DNA from: an uncultured Oscillospiraceae bacterium
GTDB taxonomy: Bacteria; Bacillota; Clostridia; Oscillospirales; Oscillospiraceae
Length of the DNA stretch: 64,000 nucleotides
Direction: 5' to 3'
Assembly: GCA_934589525.1 (NCBI GenBank)
Contig: CAKTOB010000006.1
Span: forward strand, 39,403 to 103,402
The notes beneath the pieces are model-generated. The model was not told where the DNA came from. It ran no database searches and saw only the letters and a list, made by a program, of their open reading frames with translations. Both the position numbers and the translations under genes were made by a program. Shown piece by piece: positions 8,505 through 17,213 of this stretch. Within the stretch, counting starts at the first letter, position 1. Each line of letters starts with the position of its first letter.

Positions 8505-10433
8505 TTAAATATCGATGTTCTCGGCATAGCGGGCGTTCCGCTCGATCCAGTCTTTTCGGGGCTCTACCTGCTCACCCATGAGCACGGTGAAAATCTCGTC
8601 GGCCCGGGCGGCATCGTCCAGGGTGATCCGGCGCAGGGAACGCTGCTCCGGGTCCATGGTGGTCTCCCACAGCTCGTGGGGGTCCATTTCACCAAGGCCC
8701 TTGTACCGGGCAATGTCCACCTTGGCGTTGGGGTTGTCGGACCGCATCTGGGCGGAAACCTGGTCCCGCTGCTCGTCGGAATAGGCAACTTTCGTGGTTT
8801 TGCCCCGGGTCAGCTTGTAAAGGGGCGGCACGGCGGAGTAGACATAGCCGTTTTCAATGAGGGGCCGCATGTAGCGGAAGAAGAAGGTCAGCAGGAGCGT
8901 CCGGATATGGGCACCGTCCACGTCCGCATCGGCCATGATGATGACCTTGTGGTAGCGGAGCTTTTCAATGTCAAATTCCTCTCCGATGCCGGCACCCAGG
9001 GCCACGATCAGGGGATAGAGCTTGTCATTGCCGTAAATCTTATCGGCCCGGGCCTTTTCCACGTTGAGCATTTTGCCCCACATGGCGAGGATGGCCTGGA
9101 ATCTGGAATCTCTGCCCTGAATGGCAGAGCCCGCGGCGGAGTCACCCTCCACGATGTAAATTTCGCAAAGGCTGGGGTCCCGTTCGTTGCAGTCCTGGAG
9201 TTTGTCCGGCATCTGGCCGGATTCCAGACCGGTCTTCCGGCGGATGGAATCACGGGCCTTTCGGGCAGCCTCCCGGGCCCGGTTGGCCATCATGGCCTTT
9301 TCCAGAATCTGCTTGGCAATCTGGGGATGCTCCTCAAAGAAGGTGGCCAGCTGGTCGTTCACCACCTGGTCAACCAGAGTCCTGATATAAGCGTTGCCCA
9401 ATTTGGCCTTGGTCTGGCCCTCAAACTGGGCATCCGTCAGCTTGACGGAAATAATGGCGGTAATGCCCTCCCGGCAGTCTTCTCCGGAGACCTTGTCGTC
9501 CCCCTTGATGATGCCGTTTTTCTGGCCGTAGGCATTGAGCACCCGGGTCAGCGCGGTTTTGAAGCCGGTTTCGTGCATACCGCCTTCCGGGGTGCGGACA
9601 TCGTTGGCGAAGGACATGATGAATTCATTGTAGCCGTCATTGTACTGCATGGCGATTTCCGCGCTGGCATCTCCCTTGTTGCCGGACATGTAAATCACAT
9701 CCTCAAACACCGGGGTCTTATTCCGGTTGCACCAACGGACAAATTCCCGGATACCGCCCTCAAAGCACATGGTATCGGACTTTTTTTCCTCTTCCCGGTC
9801 ATCGGTGATGCAGATGGAGAGCCCCGCGTTCAGAAAGGCCTCCTCCCGCATCCGCTCGTGGAGGATCTCATAGTCATAGACCAGGGTGTCAAACATCTCC
9901 GGGTCCGGCTGAAAGGTGACTTCAGTGCCGGTTTTGTCTGTCTTGCCCACAACGGTCATTTCCTGGGTGATGTGGCCCCGGGAGAACTTCATTTCATAGA
10001 TGTTCCCGTTTTTATGGACCCGGACTTTCAGCCACTGGGACAGGGCGTTGACCACAGACGCACCCACGCCGTGAAGGCCGCCGGAGACCTTGTAGCCGCC
10101 GCCGCCGAATTTGCCGCCGGCATGGAGCACGGTGTAAACCACTTCCAACGCGGGCCGCCCGGTCTGGGGCTGAATATCCACAGGGATACCCCGGCCGTCG
10201 TCGGTAACGGTAATGGAATTGCCGGGGTTGATGGTCACGGTGATGTGCTTACAGTACCCGGCCAAAGCTTCGTCAATGGCATTGTCCACGATCTCATAGA
10301 CCAGATGGTGAAGACCGGAGGAAGAGGTGGAACCGATATACATACCGGGCCGCTTCCGCACAGCCTCCAACCCCTCCAGCACCTGGATCTGCTCCGCGCC
10401 ATATTCCTGGGTTACTTTTGTTTCGTCAGACAT
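8505..10433 (-). CDS. gyrB: DNA gyrase subunit B
   Basis: ATPase subunit of gyrase. 642 residues, the usual Gram-positive length. In order: GHKL ATPase with EIVDNAIDEALAG and the GRGIPV and GLHGVG loops; transducer domain; TOPRIM with EGDSAAGSA and the DADVDGAHIRTLLL metal site; C-terminal tail with YKGLGEMDPHELWETTMDP. GGAGG precedes the ATG at normal spacing. The gap to recF is filled by a short repeat element, so gyrBA may be transcribed separately from recF. Confidence 0.97.
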   Translation of the reverse strand: MSDETKVTQEYGAEQIQVLEGLEAVRKRPGMYIGSTSSSGLHHLVYEIVDNAIDEALAGYCKHITVTINPGNSITVTDDGRGIPVDIQPQTGRPALEVVYTVLHAGGKFGGGGYKVSGGLHGVGASVVNALSQWLKVRVHKNGNIYEMKFSRGHITQEMTVVGKTDKTGTEVTFQPDPEMFDTLVYDYEILHERMREEAFLNAGLSICITDDREEEKKSDTMCFEGGIREFVRWCNRNKTPVFEDVIYMSGNKGDASAEIAMQYNDGYNEFIMSFANDVRTPEGGMHETGFKTALTRVLNAYGQKNGIIKGDDKVSGEDCREGITAIISVKLTDAQFEGQTKAKLGNAYIRTLVDQVVNDQLATFFEEHPQIAKQILEKAMMANRAREAARKARDSIRRKTGLESGQMPDKLQDCNERDPSLCEIYIVEGDSAAGSAIQGRDSRFQAILAMWGKMLNVEKARADKIYGNDKLYPLIVALGAGIGEEFDIEKLRYHKVIIMADADVDGAHIRTLLLTFFFRYMRPLIENGYVYSAVPPLYKLTRGKTTKVAYSDEQRDQVSAQMRSDNPNAKVDIARYKGLGEMDPHELWETTMDPEQRSLRRITLDDAARADEIFTVLMGEQVEPRKDWIERNARYAENIDI

Positions 10434-10511
10434 TGTTGTCCTCCATTTTGTAAACGTTTAGTGTGAATCCTGCGTATCGTATTTTGAACGATACATTGGG
10501 AGAAAACTTGG

Positions 10512-10672
10512 TTTAATTGACAATGGACAATTGACAATTGTTGTATTTCCTTCGGAAATGTTTTGAAATAAATCATTTTTACACGGAATCCCGGGAAATG
10601 ATCTGGAATTTCAAACCAGATTTGTTTTAAAATCCGTCCCGAAGGGACACCATCATTGTCAATTGTCAATTT
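10512..10672. repeat. Short element with inverted CAATTGTC-type ends (mosaic 3)
   Basis: GACAATTG array at 10516-10543 and its inverted counterpart at 10655-10670 bracket about 110 bp of AT-rich DNA that includes TTTTAAAATCCGTCCCGAAGGGAC. The right array overlaps the last codons and stop of recF. A related small element is at 39432-39558. This looks like the simplest form of the bracketed units. Confidence 0.75.
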
Positions 10673-11772
10673 ATTACAACTTCCCCGTTGGAAATCTCCA
10701 TGGTCCTTCCAAGCTTCGTAAACCTTCCCGGTTCGCAGCACGTAATAAACACCTGGCCGGAATGGATCTGGTTCAGGACGAAATCCTGGCGTTTTTCGTC
10801 CAGTTCAGAGAGGACGTCGTCCAATAGCAGCACCGGTTCTTCTCCGAACTCCCGTTTCATCAGTTCCCGCTGGGCAAGCTTTAAGCTGATGGCCGCGGTG
10901 CGGGTCTGACCCTGGGAGCCGTAGGCCTTCAGGTCGATGCCGGAAAGGGCAATGGTAAAGTCATCTTTATGAGGGCCGGTGAGACATTGGGCGGATTGGA
11001 GCTCTGCCCGGTGGTGGCTTTCCAGATGCTCTTCCAGCTCCTCTTTGAGTTTACTCACCGGGGCAAAGGGGTCTTTTACCGTGGAAACGGTCTTGTATTC
11101 CAGGGTCAATTCCTCGCTGCCTCCGGAAAACTGGTCGTGAAACCGGGCGGCTTCCTTCCCCAGAGCCTCATAAAACCGGGCCCGGTAGGAAATGAGCAAG
11201 GCCCCCACCTGACATAGCCTTAGATTATAGTCCGGCAGCAGGGACAGAAGCCGAATATCCTCCCCGCAGTCCTTTAAAATCCGGCTTTTTTGCTCTAAAA
11301 TCCGGTTGTATTCCGTAAGCGCCGCCTCATAATTGGGCCGCAGGGTGCAAAGCACGCTGTCTCCCAGCCGCCGCCGCTGGGCGGCGCCGCTTTTGAGGAT
11401 CAGCAGGTCCTCCGGGCAAAACAGCACCGTTGGCAGCAGTCCACTTAAATCCCCGGCGCTTTTCTTTTTCACCCCGTTGACCCAAAACTGCCGGGGTTTT
11501 CCCCCGGGAAACAACAGAAAACGAATGGTCTGGGGGCGTCCCTGGGCCTGGAGAAGTCCTTCGATTTCCCCAAAATCCTGGGAAAAAGCGATCATTTCCC
11601 CGGTTTTTTGGGCCCGGAAGCTTTTCCCGGAGCCCAGATACCCGATGGCCTCCAAAAGATTGGTCTTTCCCTGGGCGTTCCGGCCCACGATCAGGTTCAC
11701 CCCCGGGTCAAACTCCAGGGTCTCATTCCGATAATTGCGGAACTGCCGCAGCCGCAGCTCAGAAAGGTACAT
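10666..11772 (-). CDS. recF: DNA replication and repair protein RecF
   Basis: SMC-like ATPase that helps load RecA at gaps. With the start MYLSELRLRQFRNYRNE the protein is 368 residues; a longer frame to 11814 would overlap yaaA too far. Walker A is GRNAQGKTNLLEA near residue 34. Late in the protein come the signature stretch GSQGQTRTAAISLKLAQ and Walker B PVLLLDDVLSELD. The start overlaps the end of yaaA by 14 bp. The last codons (VVIN, then TGA) come from a CAATTGTC-type repeat, so the natural C-terminus has been altered slightly by repeat insertion (inference). Confidence 0.95.
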   Translation of the reverse strand: MYLSELRLRQFRNYRNETLEFDPGVNLIVGRNAQGKTNLLEAIGYLGSGKSFRAQKTGEMIAFSQDFGEIEGLLQAQGRPQTIRFLLFPGGKPRQFWVNGVKKKSAGDLSGLLPTVLFCPEDLLILKSGAAQRRRLGDSVLCTLRPNYEAALTEYNRILEQKSRILKDCGEDIRLLSLLPDYNLRLCQVGALLISYRARFYEALGKEAARFHDQFSGGSEELTLEYKTVSTVKDPFAPVSKLKEELEEHLESHHRAELQSAQCLTGPHKDDFTIALSGIDLKAYGSQGQTRTAAISLKLAQRELMKREFGEEPVLLLDDVLSELDEKRQDFVLNQIHSGQVFITCCEPGRFTKLGRTMEISNGEVVIN

Positions 11773-12010
11773 TGCCGCAAATCCGGTAGGTCTCTCCATT
11801 GAAGGAGAACACATCCCCGTCTCTGAGCTTCTTGCCCCGCATGGTGCAAACTTCCCCGTTGACGGTGACGAGTCCCTCCAAAATCACCGCCTTGGCTTCC
11901 CCGCCGGTGGCGGTCAGGGCGGCAAATTTCAGGGCCGATTCCAATTTAATAAATTCCGTATCAATGACCAACTCCTGAGGAGCGTCTTTTTTCTTTACTG
12001 TTACCTTCAT
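11759..12010 (-). CDS. yaaA: S4-domain RNA-binding protein YaaA
   Basis: 83 residues forming a single S4 fold: FIKLESALKFAALTATGGEAKAVI, then LVTVNGEVCTMRGKKLRDGD. It is the conserved small gene between dnaN and recF in Firmicutes, with a proposed role in ribosome assembly. Its C-terminus overlaps the recF start. The dnaN-yaaA gap here is expanded to 538 bp by repeats. Confidence 0.9.
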   Translation of the reverse strand: MKVTVKKKDAPQELVIDTEFIKLESALKFAALTATGGEAKAVILEGLVTVNGEVCTMRGKKLRDGDVFSFNGETYRICGNVPF

Positions 12011-12039
12011 AGTGTGTCCTTTCTGGGATAAATGCCGTT

Positions 12040-12545
12040 AAATTTGCCAAAACCTTCCCCTTCGGGGAAGGGAGACCGCCGCAGGCGGTGGATGAGGGGC
12101 GGTACCACGCTCCGCATTGTAGAAACAACGGGCGCAGAGGTAGAACATGTCAAAAAAGCGACCTTGGCTCTCCCTCTGGGAGAGCTGTCACCGCAGGTGA
12201 CTGAGAGGGCCTTAGGGCGTTTCTTTTGAATGATAACGTCCATTAAAATTCTCAACGTTGACCCTCTCCGTCCGAGCTGCGCTCGGCCACCTCTCCCATA
12301 GGGAGAGGCAAGGGGGTGTACCATATCGGGGGTAGTACCATTCAACCACACAGGTTGTATTCGGGACGTGGCATGGCGATGAATCATCGCCGCTACATTG
12401 CGTGGTACCATTTATCCACACAGGTTATACATCCCACGTGGCGGGCGGCTGGTAGCCGCCCCTACATACTTTAACGGATGGATTCTAATGAAAAACGTTG
12501 GTTTCTCCAATAATTGTCAATTGTCCATTGTCAATTGTCAATTAT
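12040..12545. repeat. Intergenic mosaic between dnaN and yaaA (mosaic 4)
   Basis: Contains a GGGGAAGG double-hairpin element (12050-12111), the CTCTCCC/GTCACC element (12162-12211), the GACCCTCTCCG...CTCTCCC element (12259-12313), the ATTCATCGCC element (12380-12402), the GGCGGGCGGCTGGTAGCCGCC element (12439-12468) and a CAATTGTC array (12511-12543). It is probably transcribed, since it interrupts the dnaA-dnaN-yaaA-recF direction. No gene is seen. Confidence 0.8.
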
Positions 12546-12548
12546 TTC

Positions 12549-13655
12549 TCACGCCTTGATCCGCACCGGCAGCACCATATACGCAAAATCGTATTTATCA
12601 TCCACCGGCGTCAGCACGATGGGGCTCAGGCCGTTGGTCAGCTCCAGGGTCACTTCCTCGCTGGGGACGGCTTTCAGGGCGTCGATCAGGTAGCGGACGT
12701 TGAAGCCGATTTCGGTTTCCTGGCCGTCACCGGCGAAGCTGCACTTGTCTTCCGCGGCACCCAGGGTGTTGCTGGTGCGCATGAGGACCTCCTGATTGGA
12801 GAAGATGCAGCGGACAGGGCTTTTGTTCTTTTCGGAAACGATCAGGCCCACCCGTTCCACGCTGGAAGACAGGGCTGATACGTTGGCCACCAGCTTGATG
12901 GGGCTGCCCGTGGGCACCACCCGGTGCCAATCCAGGAAATCACCCTCCAGCAGACGGCAGACCAGGGTGGCCGCACCAACCTGGAACAAAATGTGCTTGG
13001 TGCCCAGAAGGAAGGAGGCGGGCTCCTCGGAATCCGTCAGGATCTTTTCCAATTCTTTAAGGCCCTGGGAGGGAACCACGAAATCCATCTGCCGGGCCAG
13101 GGACTCTTCGGGATGGTAGGTCCGCCGGGCCAGCCGGAAGCCGTCCACGGCAACGGTGGTGACGGAAGTATCCGTGACCTCGAATTTGACACCGTTGTGA
13201 ATGGGCCGGGCCTGGTTGTCGGCCACGGCAAAAATGGTGCCGGAGATCAGTTCCTTCATTTTATTCTGGGGGATCTGAATGGGGCGGCCGCTGTTGACGT
13301 CGGGCAGCTCCGGATAATCCTCCGCATCCTCGGCGGAAATGGTAAAGGAGGCAAAGCCCGCCCGGATGGAGACCTTAAAGGCCGGGTCTACCACCACGGT
13401 GACGGGGCCCTCCGGCAAACGCCTGACAATGTCTCCAAAAAGCTTGGCAGGGAGGATGCAGGAACCGGGTTCAACCACGTCTGCCTCAATATCATAGGTA
13501 ATGGCGGTTTCCATATTATAGCCGGTAAGGGAAATGCCCATTCCGGCCTTGCACAGAATGCCCTCAATGAGGGACAGACTGCTTTTCACGGCCACCGTTC
13601 TGGAGGCCACGTTCAATCCCTGGAGCAGCATATTTTTTTCACAGGTAAAGCGCAT
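12549..13655 (-). CDS. dnaN: DNA polymerase III sliding clamp (beta subunit)
   Basis: Ring-shaped processivity clamp. 368 residues starting MRFTCEKNMLLQGLNVASRTV. It shows the three-domain clamp pattern, with GFRLARR in the middle domain and the C-terminal LTPVDDKYDFAYMVLPVRI, where the MVLPVRI end forms part of the partner-binding pocket. It lies downstream of dnaA across the oriC spacer, as in Bacillus. An AAGGAAAG-type ribosome site precedes the ATG. Length and ends are normal. Confidence 0.97.
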   Translation of the reverse strand: MRFTCEKNMLLQGLNVASRTVAVKSSLSLIEGILCKAGMGISLTGYNMETAITYDIEADVVEPGSCILPAKLFGDIVRRLPEGPVTVVVDPAFKVSIRAGFASFTISAEDAEDYPELPDVNSGRPIQIPQNKMKELISGTIFAVADNQARPIHNGVKFEVTDTSVTTVAVDGFRLARRTYHPEESLARQMDFVVPSQGLKELEKILTDSEEPASFLLGTKHILFQVGAATLVCRLLEGDFLDWHRVVPTGSPIKLVANVSALSSSVERVGLIVSEKNKSPVRCIFSNQEVLMRTSNTLGAAEDKCSFAGDGQETEIGFNVRYLIDALKAVPSEEVTLELTNGLSPIVLTPVDDKYDFAYMVLPVRIKA

Positions 13656-13679
13656 GGAGTTTCTTCCTTTCCTTGTTAA

Positions 13680-13900
13680 AGAATCGAATCAATATATATT
13701 TACAGGATAATAGGTAGTATCAGTCGTCGTAGTACAAAATTGTGTGGAAAACTTGTGATCGCTTTAGAGCCGCAGCGGATTTTTGCCCACAGGGAGCTGT
13801 GGAGAATTGAGGGTTTTTCCACAGCCCCTGTGCGGGGAAATATTCTCCATCTTTTTTCCACAATTTATCTTTCCACATTCAACAGGGCCTGTGGAAAACT
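13680..13900. other. oriC: Replication origin, dnaA-dnaN part: DnaA boxes plus AT-rich unwinding region
   Basis: Six DnaA-box-like 9-mers: TGTGGAAAA at 13743 and 13890, TGTGGAGAA at 13798, TTTTCCACA at 13815 and 13854, CTTTCCACA at 13869. On the minus strand, past the last box, come CTA/TAC-type triplets (about 13705-13735), then AT-rich TGTAAATATATATTGATTC (about 13682-13700). This is the box, triplet, AT-rich order of the Bacillus unwinding region between dnaA and dnaN. The triplets are degenerate, so the exact opening site is uncertain. Confidence 0.85.
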
Positions 13901-14002
13901 TTTAGCCCCGGAAAAAAGCCCGGAAGGGCCAGGACGTATACATATGAATGTATATTGAATAACGAAAAAGAATGTGAGTGTCCGTGATACACGGACTGTC
14001 CG

Positions 14003-15319
14003 TCACAGGCAGGCATTGATGTTGGCGGTGATGGTCTGGATGTTCTCCTGAATGGTCTTGTCCCCGTTTTTCAGGGCCACCTCCACCTTCCGGATGGCAT
14101 AGAGCACCGTGGAGTGGTCCTTGGCAAACTCCTTGCCGATGTCGGGCAGGGACAGGTTGGTGAGCTTCCGGATGAGATACATGGCCATCTGCCGGGCCTC
14201 GGCCACGCCCTTGTTTTTCAGGGTCCCTCGCAGCACGTTTTCGTCCACGGAGTAGAACTTGCAGACCTGGGAAATAATGAGGCTGGGGGTGGGCAGGGCG
14301 TTGCCCTCGGATTTGAACATGTCGTCAATGGCCCGGGAGACGTTGGCCAGGTCCAGGGGCATGTTATTGAGATCCCGGTAGGCCAGAATCTTCTTCACCG
14401 TGCCCTCCAGCTGCCGGACGTTGTTGGTGACGTTCACGGCAATGTAGTTGAGCACATCGTCGGAAAGGGTCAGCCCCAGGCTCTTGGCTTTGTTTTTAAG
14501 GATTGCCATTCGGGTTTCGTAATCCGGGGGCTGGATGTCGGCAAGCAATCCCCATTCAAAACGGGTCCGCAGCCGGTCTTCCAGGGTGAGCATGTCGCTG
14601 GGCTTCCGGTCAGAGGTCATGACGATCTGCTTGTGCTCCTCATAGAGCTTGTTGAAGGTGTGGAAGAACTCCTCCTGGGTGGATTCCTTACCGGCGATAA
14701 ACTGAATATCATCGATGAGGAACAGGTCGCTTTCCCGGTATTTGCTGCGAAATTCGATATTTTTACCGTTGGCAATGGCGGCGATCAGCTCATTGGTGAA
14801 CTCGTCGCCCTTGATATAGACGATGTTGGCATTGGGGTTCTGCTTGCGGATGCCGTTGGCAATGGCGTAGAGCAGGTGGGTCTTGCCCACACCGGCGGGG
14901 CCGTAGATAAACAGGGGGTTATACACCTGCCCCGGGGTCTTGGAGACCGCAATGGCCGCGGAATGGGCGAATCGGTTAGAGGGGCCCACCACGAAATTGT
15001 CAAAGGTGAACTGGGGGTTAAAATCCATGGAGGGCGCGGCGGCTTTTCCTTTATTGATATAGTTTTCCCGCTCTTCGTCCCCAAAAACCAACAGCTTGGC
15101 ATCGGAATTAAAAATCTCCTTCAGGGCATCCTGCACATAGTCCGTGCAGCGGCGGCGAATGATCTCCCGGCGGAAATCCGAGGGAGAGTAAAGAATCAGA
15201 TTGTTGTCGTTGAGCTCCACCACTTCCGCGTCGTCAAACCAAGCGGAAACCGTGACCGCCCCCAGCCGTTCCTCCATATGGCTGAGGATCTTCGCCCAAA
15301 CATAGGCCGATGAATACAT
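14003..15319 (-). CDS. dnaA: Chromosomal replication initiator DnaA
   Basis: AAA+ initiator that binds DnaA boxes and opens oriC. 438 residues. Domain I is 1-80. A short linker follows. Walker A is GPAGVGKT (140-147), Walker B is LFLIDD (199-204), and sensor residues lie around TSDRKPSDM. Domain IV carries the DnaA signature AKDHSTVLYAIRKVE. GAGAGGAG precedes the ATG. The promoter appears to lie about 450 bp upstream (15763-15791), so the mRNA would have a long leader full of foldback repeats. Confidence 0.97.
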   Translation of the reverse strand: MYSSAYVWAKILSHMEERLGAVTVSAWFDDAEVVELNDNNLILYSPSDFRREIIRRRCTDYVQDALKEIFNSDAKLLVFGDEERENYINKGKAAAPSMDFNPQFTFDNFVVGPSNRFAHSAAIAVSKTPGQVYNPLFIYGPAGVGKTHLLYAIANGIRKQNPNANIVYIKGDEFTNELIAAIANGKNIEFRSKYRESDLFLIDDIQFIAGKESTQEEFFHTFNKLYEEHKQIVMTSDRKPSDMLTLEDRLRTRFEWGLLADIQPPDYETRMAILKNKAKSLGLTLSDDVLNYIAVNVTNNVRQLEGTVKKILAYRDLNNMPLDLANVSRAIDDMFKSEGNALPTPSLIISQVCKFYSVDENVLRGTLKNKGVAEARQMAMYLIRKLTNLSLPDIGKEFAKDHSTVLYAIRKVEVALKNGDKTIQENIQTITANINACL

Positions 15320-15344
15320 ATTGCGCTCCTCTCTGTCTTTTTAT

Positions 15345-15735
15345 TGAAACGTTGCGGGTATAACCTGTGGGGATGAATGGTAAACCTAAAATATGGTATT
15401 ACCCACTGTAGCGGCGGCAATCTGCCGCCATCCGGCCGCAAGGCCGGAATCGTGGTACGTTTGTATTTGTAACGACAAATGGTAAAACGTTTTTCATTGT
15501 ATTGGGTTATACCGTTTAACCAAACATGTTGTAATTGCCACGGGGCCAGCCCCTTGTCGGGGCTGGATGGCGATGAATCATCGCCGCTACATTGTTCCGT
15601 GTATTGGGTTGTACCATTCACCAACACAGGTTGTAATTGGTACGTGGCGGGCGGCTGGTAGCCGCCCCTACATTCCGTATGAGGGGTGGTACCGTTCAAC
15701 CCCACAGGTTGTAATTGCCGCCCCTACATGGGGCC
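15345..15735. repeat. Repeat mosaic in the dnaA leader (mosaic 5)
   Basis: Contains the GGCGGCAATCTGCCGCC...CCGGCCGCAAGGCCGG element (15410-15450), an element of the GTGTATTGGGTTGTACCATTCA class (about 15500-15530 and 15600-15625), GGCGATGAATCATCGCC (15568-15584) and GGCGGGCGGCTGGTAGCCGCCCCTAC (15647-15672). Each folds into a strong hairpin. They lie between the proposed dnaA promoter and the dnaA start codon. Confidence 0.8.
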
Positions 15736-15762
15736 ATGATGGGGCATAATATTTCATCCTCT

Positions 15763-15791
15763 ATTGTAACACACTTTTCCACAGATTACAA
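15763..15791 (-). promoter_or_regulatory. Proposed dnaA promoter with DnaA box in the spacer
   Basis: Minus strand TTGTAA (15786-15791), 17-bp spacer, TACAAT (15763-15768). The DnaA box at 15775-15783 lies inside the spacer, which fits autorepression by DnaA as known in other bacteria. Confidence 0.65.
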
Positions 15792-15965
15792 CCACTTTTC
15801 CACAGGCTCTGTATAGAAAGGATGAACAAAAACCGACCCCTTTTTCCGGGAATCTTTGCCCCTGAGGGGGGAAGATTCCCTCTTGACCCCTTATCCGGGC
15901 TATGCTATAGTATTATATCAACAAGTGACCCCCGGGTCAAATCCGGGTGGGGGCAGTTTTCCACA
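15775..15965. other. oriC: Replication origin, upstream part: DnaA boxes before dnaA
   Basis: Three copies of TTTTCCACA in the same orientation at 15775-15783, 15796-15804 and 15957-15965. Together with the dnaA-dnaN cluster this makes a bipartite origin flanking dnaA. The strand switch of gene direction occurs here. Confidence 0.8.
15883..15911 (+). promoter_or_regulatory. Sigma-70-type promoter for the YitT gene
   Basis: TTGACC (15883-15888), 17-bp spacer, TATAGT (15906-15911), pointing at the gene starting at 16014. A DnaA box lies about 46 bp after the -10. Confidence 0.7.
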
Positions 15966-16013
15966 GGTTTGTCCCCGGAATATGACAGATGATCGAGGTT
16001 ATCAAAAGAAAAA

Positions 16014-16925
16014 ATGAAACGTGTATGGACCTATTTTGTCATCGCCGCGGTGGCTCTGCTGGCGGCTTTGGACTATGAGCTGTTCGTGTTTCCAAACGCC
16101 TTCGCCCCCTCGGGTCTCAACGGCATCTGCACCATGATCCAGTACGTCAGCGGCATCAGCGTGGGCTATCTGAGCCTGCTGATCAATATCCCGCTGGCGC
16201 TGATCGTTTATTTTAAGGTAAGCCGTCCCATTGCCACCCGGAGCATGGTCTATGTGGTGGTGTTCTCCGTAGGGCTGCTGGTTTTTGACAAGGTGGACCT
16301 GTCCGCCTTTGCCTACTCCACCGCCAACGGCACCAGTCATATTTTAGGGCCCCTGACCGCGGGCCTCATTATGGGCTATATCTACGGCATTCTGATGAAG
16401 GCCAGCGCCTACACCGGCGGCACCGACTTTGTGGCTGCCATCATCCACAACAAAAATCCGGAGAAGAGCGTCTATGTCCTGAGCTTTGTCATGAATGCCC
16501 TGGTGGCCGTTGCCAGCTACTTCGTCTATGATTTTAAAATGGAACCGGTGCTGCTGTGCATCCTCTATTCCTTCGCCACCTCCACCATGGCGGAGCGGTT
16601 TCTCAAAAATGGCCGCAGCGCCGTGCGCTTTGAGATCGTCACCAACTATCCCGACGAAATCAGCCGGGAGATCATCAGCAAGCTTCACCACACGGCCACG
16701 GTCTTCCCCGCCAAGGGCATGTACAACGGGAAAGAAGTGGACATCGTCATGTGCGTGGTGAATAACTCCCAGATGGGTACCCTTTCCCAGATCGTCAAGA
16801 ACTACCCCCATACCTTCGCCATTATGAGCCAGGTCACGGAGGTCGTGGGCAATTTCCGCCATTATTCCAAGCAGGGCCAGGAAGTGGTTCCCGTATTGGA
16901 CCAGGGCGACGGCAAGACCGTGTAA
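16014..16925 (+). CDS. YitT family membrane protein (DUF161/DUF2179)
   Basis: 303 residues. The first about 190 residues hold five or six hydrophobic helices, with the family pattern FPNAFAPSGLNGICTMI and TGGTDFVAAII. The soluble C-terminal part (about 200-290) is the DUF2179 fold, with EIVTNYPDEISREIISKLHHTATVFPAKGMYNGKE. The function of the family is unknown; a transport role is often guessed. It is the first gene right of oriC and has its own promoter within the origin region. A second, shorter YitT-like gene is at 59200. Confidence 0.88.
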   Translation: MKRVWTYFVIAAVALLAALDYELFVFPNAFAPSGLNGICTMIQYVSGISVGYLSLLINIPLALIVYFKVSRPIATRSMVYVVVFSVGLLVFDKVDLSAFAYSTANGTSHILGPLTAGLIMGYIYGILMKASAYTGGTDFVAAIIHNKNPEKSVYVLSFVMNALVAVASYFVYDFKMEPVLLCILYSFATSTMAERFLKNGRSAVRFEIVTNYPDEISREIISKLHHTATVFPAKGMYNGKEVDIVMCVVNNSQMGTLSQIVKNYPHTFAIMSQVTEVVGNFRHYSKQGQEVVPVLDQGDGKTV

Positions 16926-16930
16926 CTGAC

Positions 16931-17152
16931 GGAAACTCTGAATCAACCGTCTGCGGCTGGACAGCGGATCTTTTGCTCCCAGGCTGCGGTTTCCAAAGTG
17001 GGAAATATAGCGCAGCCGTTGCCAGCGCAAGCTGGCTTACGGATGCGGCATACCCCTTGCGGGTACACAAAGTATTCCTCCACTTTGGAAACCTTGCCTG
17101 GAAACAAAATCTCTCGCTGCCAGCTCTTGCCGATTGATCCAGAGCTTCCTTT
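16931..17152. repeat. 222-bp element with 70-bp imperfect inverted arms and internal hairpins
   Basis: Left arm 16931-17001 and right arm 17079-17152 match as inverted repeats at roughly three of four positions, perfect in the inner 14 bp (GGTTTCCAAAGTGG). The 77-bp interior folds further: GGAAATAT against GTATTCC, then a hairpin CGCA-G-CCGT-T-GCCAGC-GCAA-GCTGGC-TT-ACGG-A-TGCG (about 17010-17047), then TACCC/GGGTA (about 17051-17065). It fills the yitT-guaB gap. It could be a structured RNA, the guaB leader, or a decayed foldback mobile element. Confidence 0.6.
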
Positions 17153-17213
17153 AATAATTCTTTCAATATAAAAATATAAATATAAATACAAATACTTCGA
17201 GGAGGAACGAAAA

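Noticed and set aside
6520..10466. Very long open frames antisense to gyrA and gyrB
   Set aside because: Shadows of GC-rich codon use; low-complexity Gly/His/Val composition, no ribosome sites, and the opposite strand carries unmistakable genes.
16931..17152. 6S RNA as identity of the structured element before guaB
   Set aside because: A long irregular hairpin is suggestive, but no promoter in front, no clear central bubble, and no 6S sequence marks could be recognised; left as unidentified.
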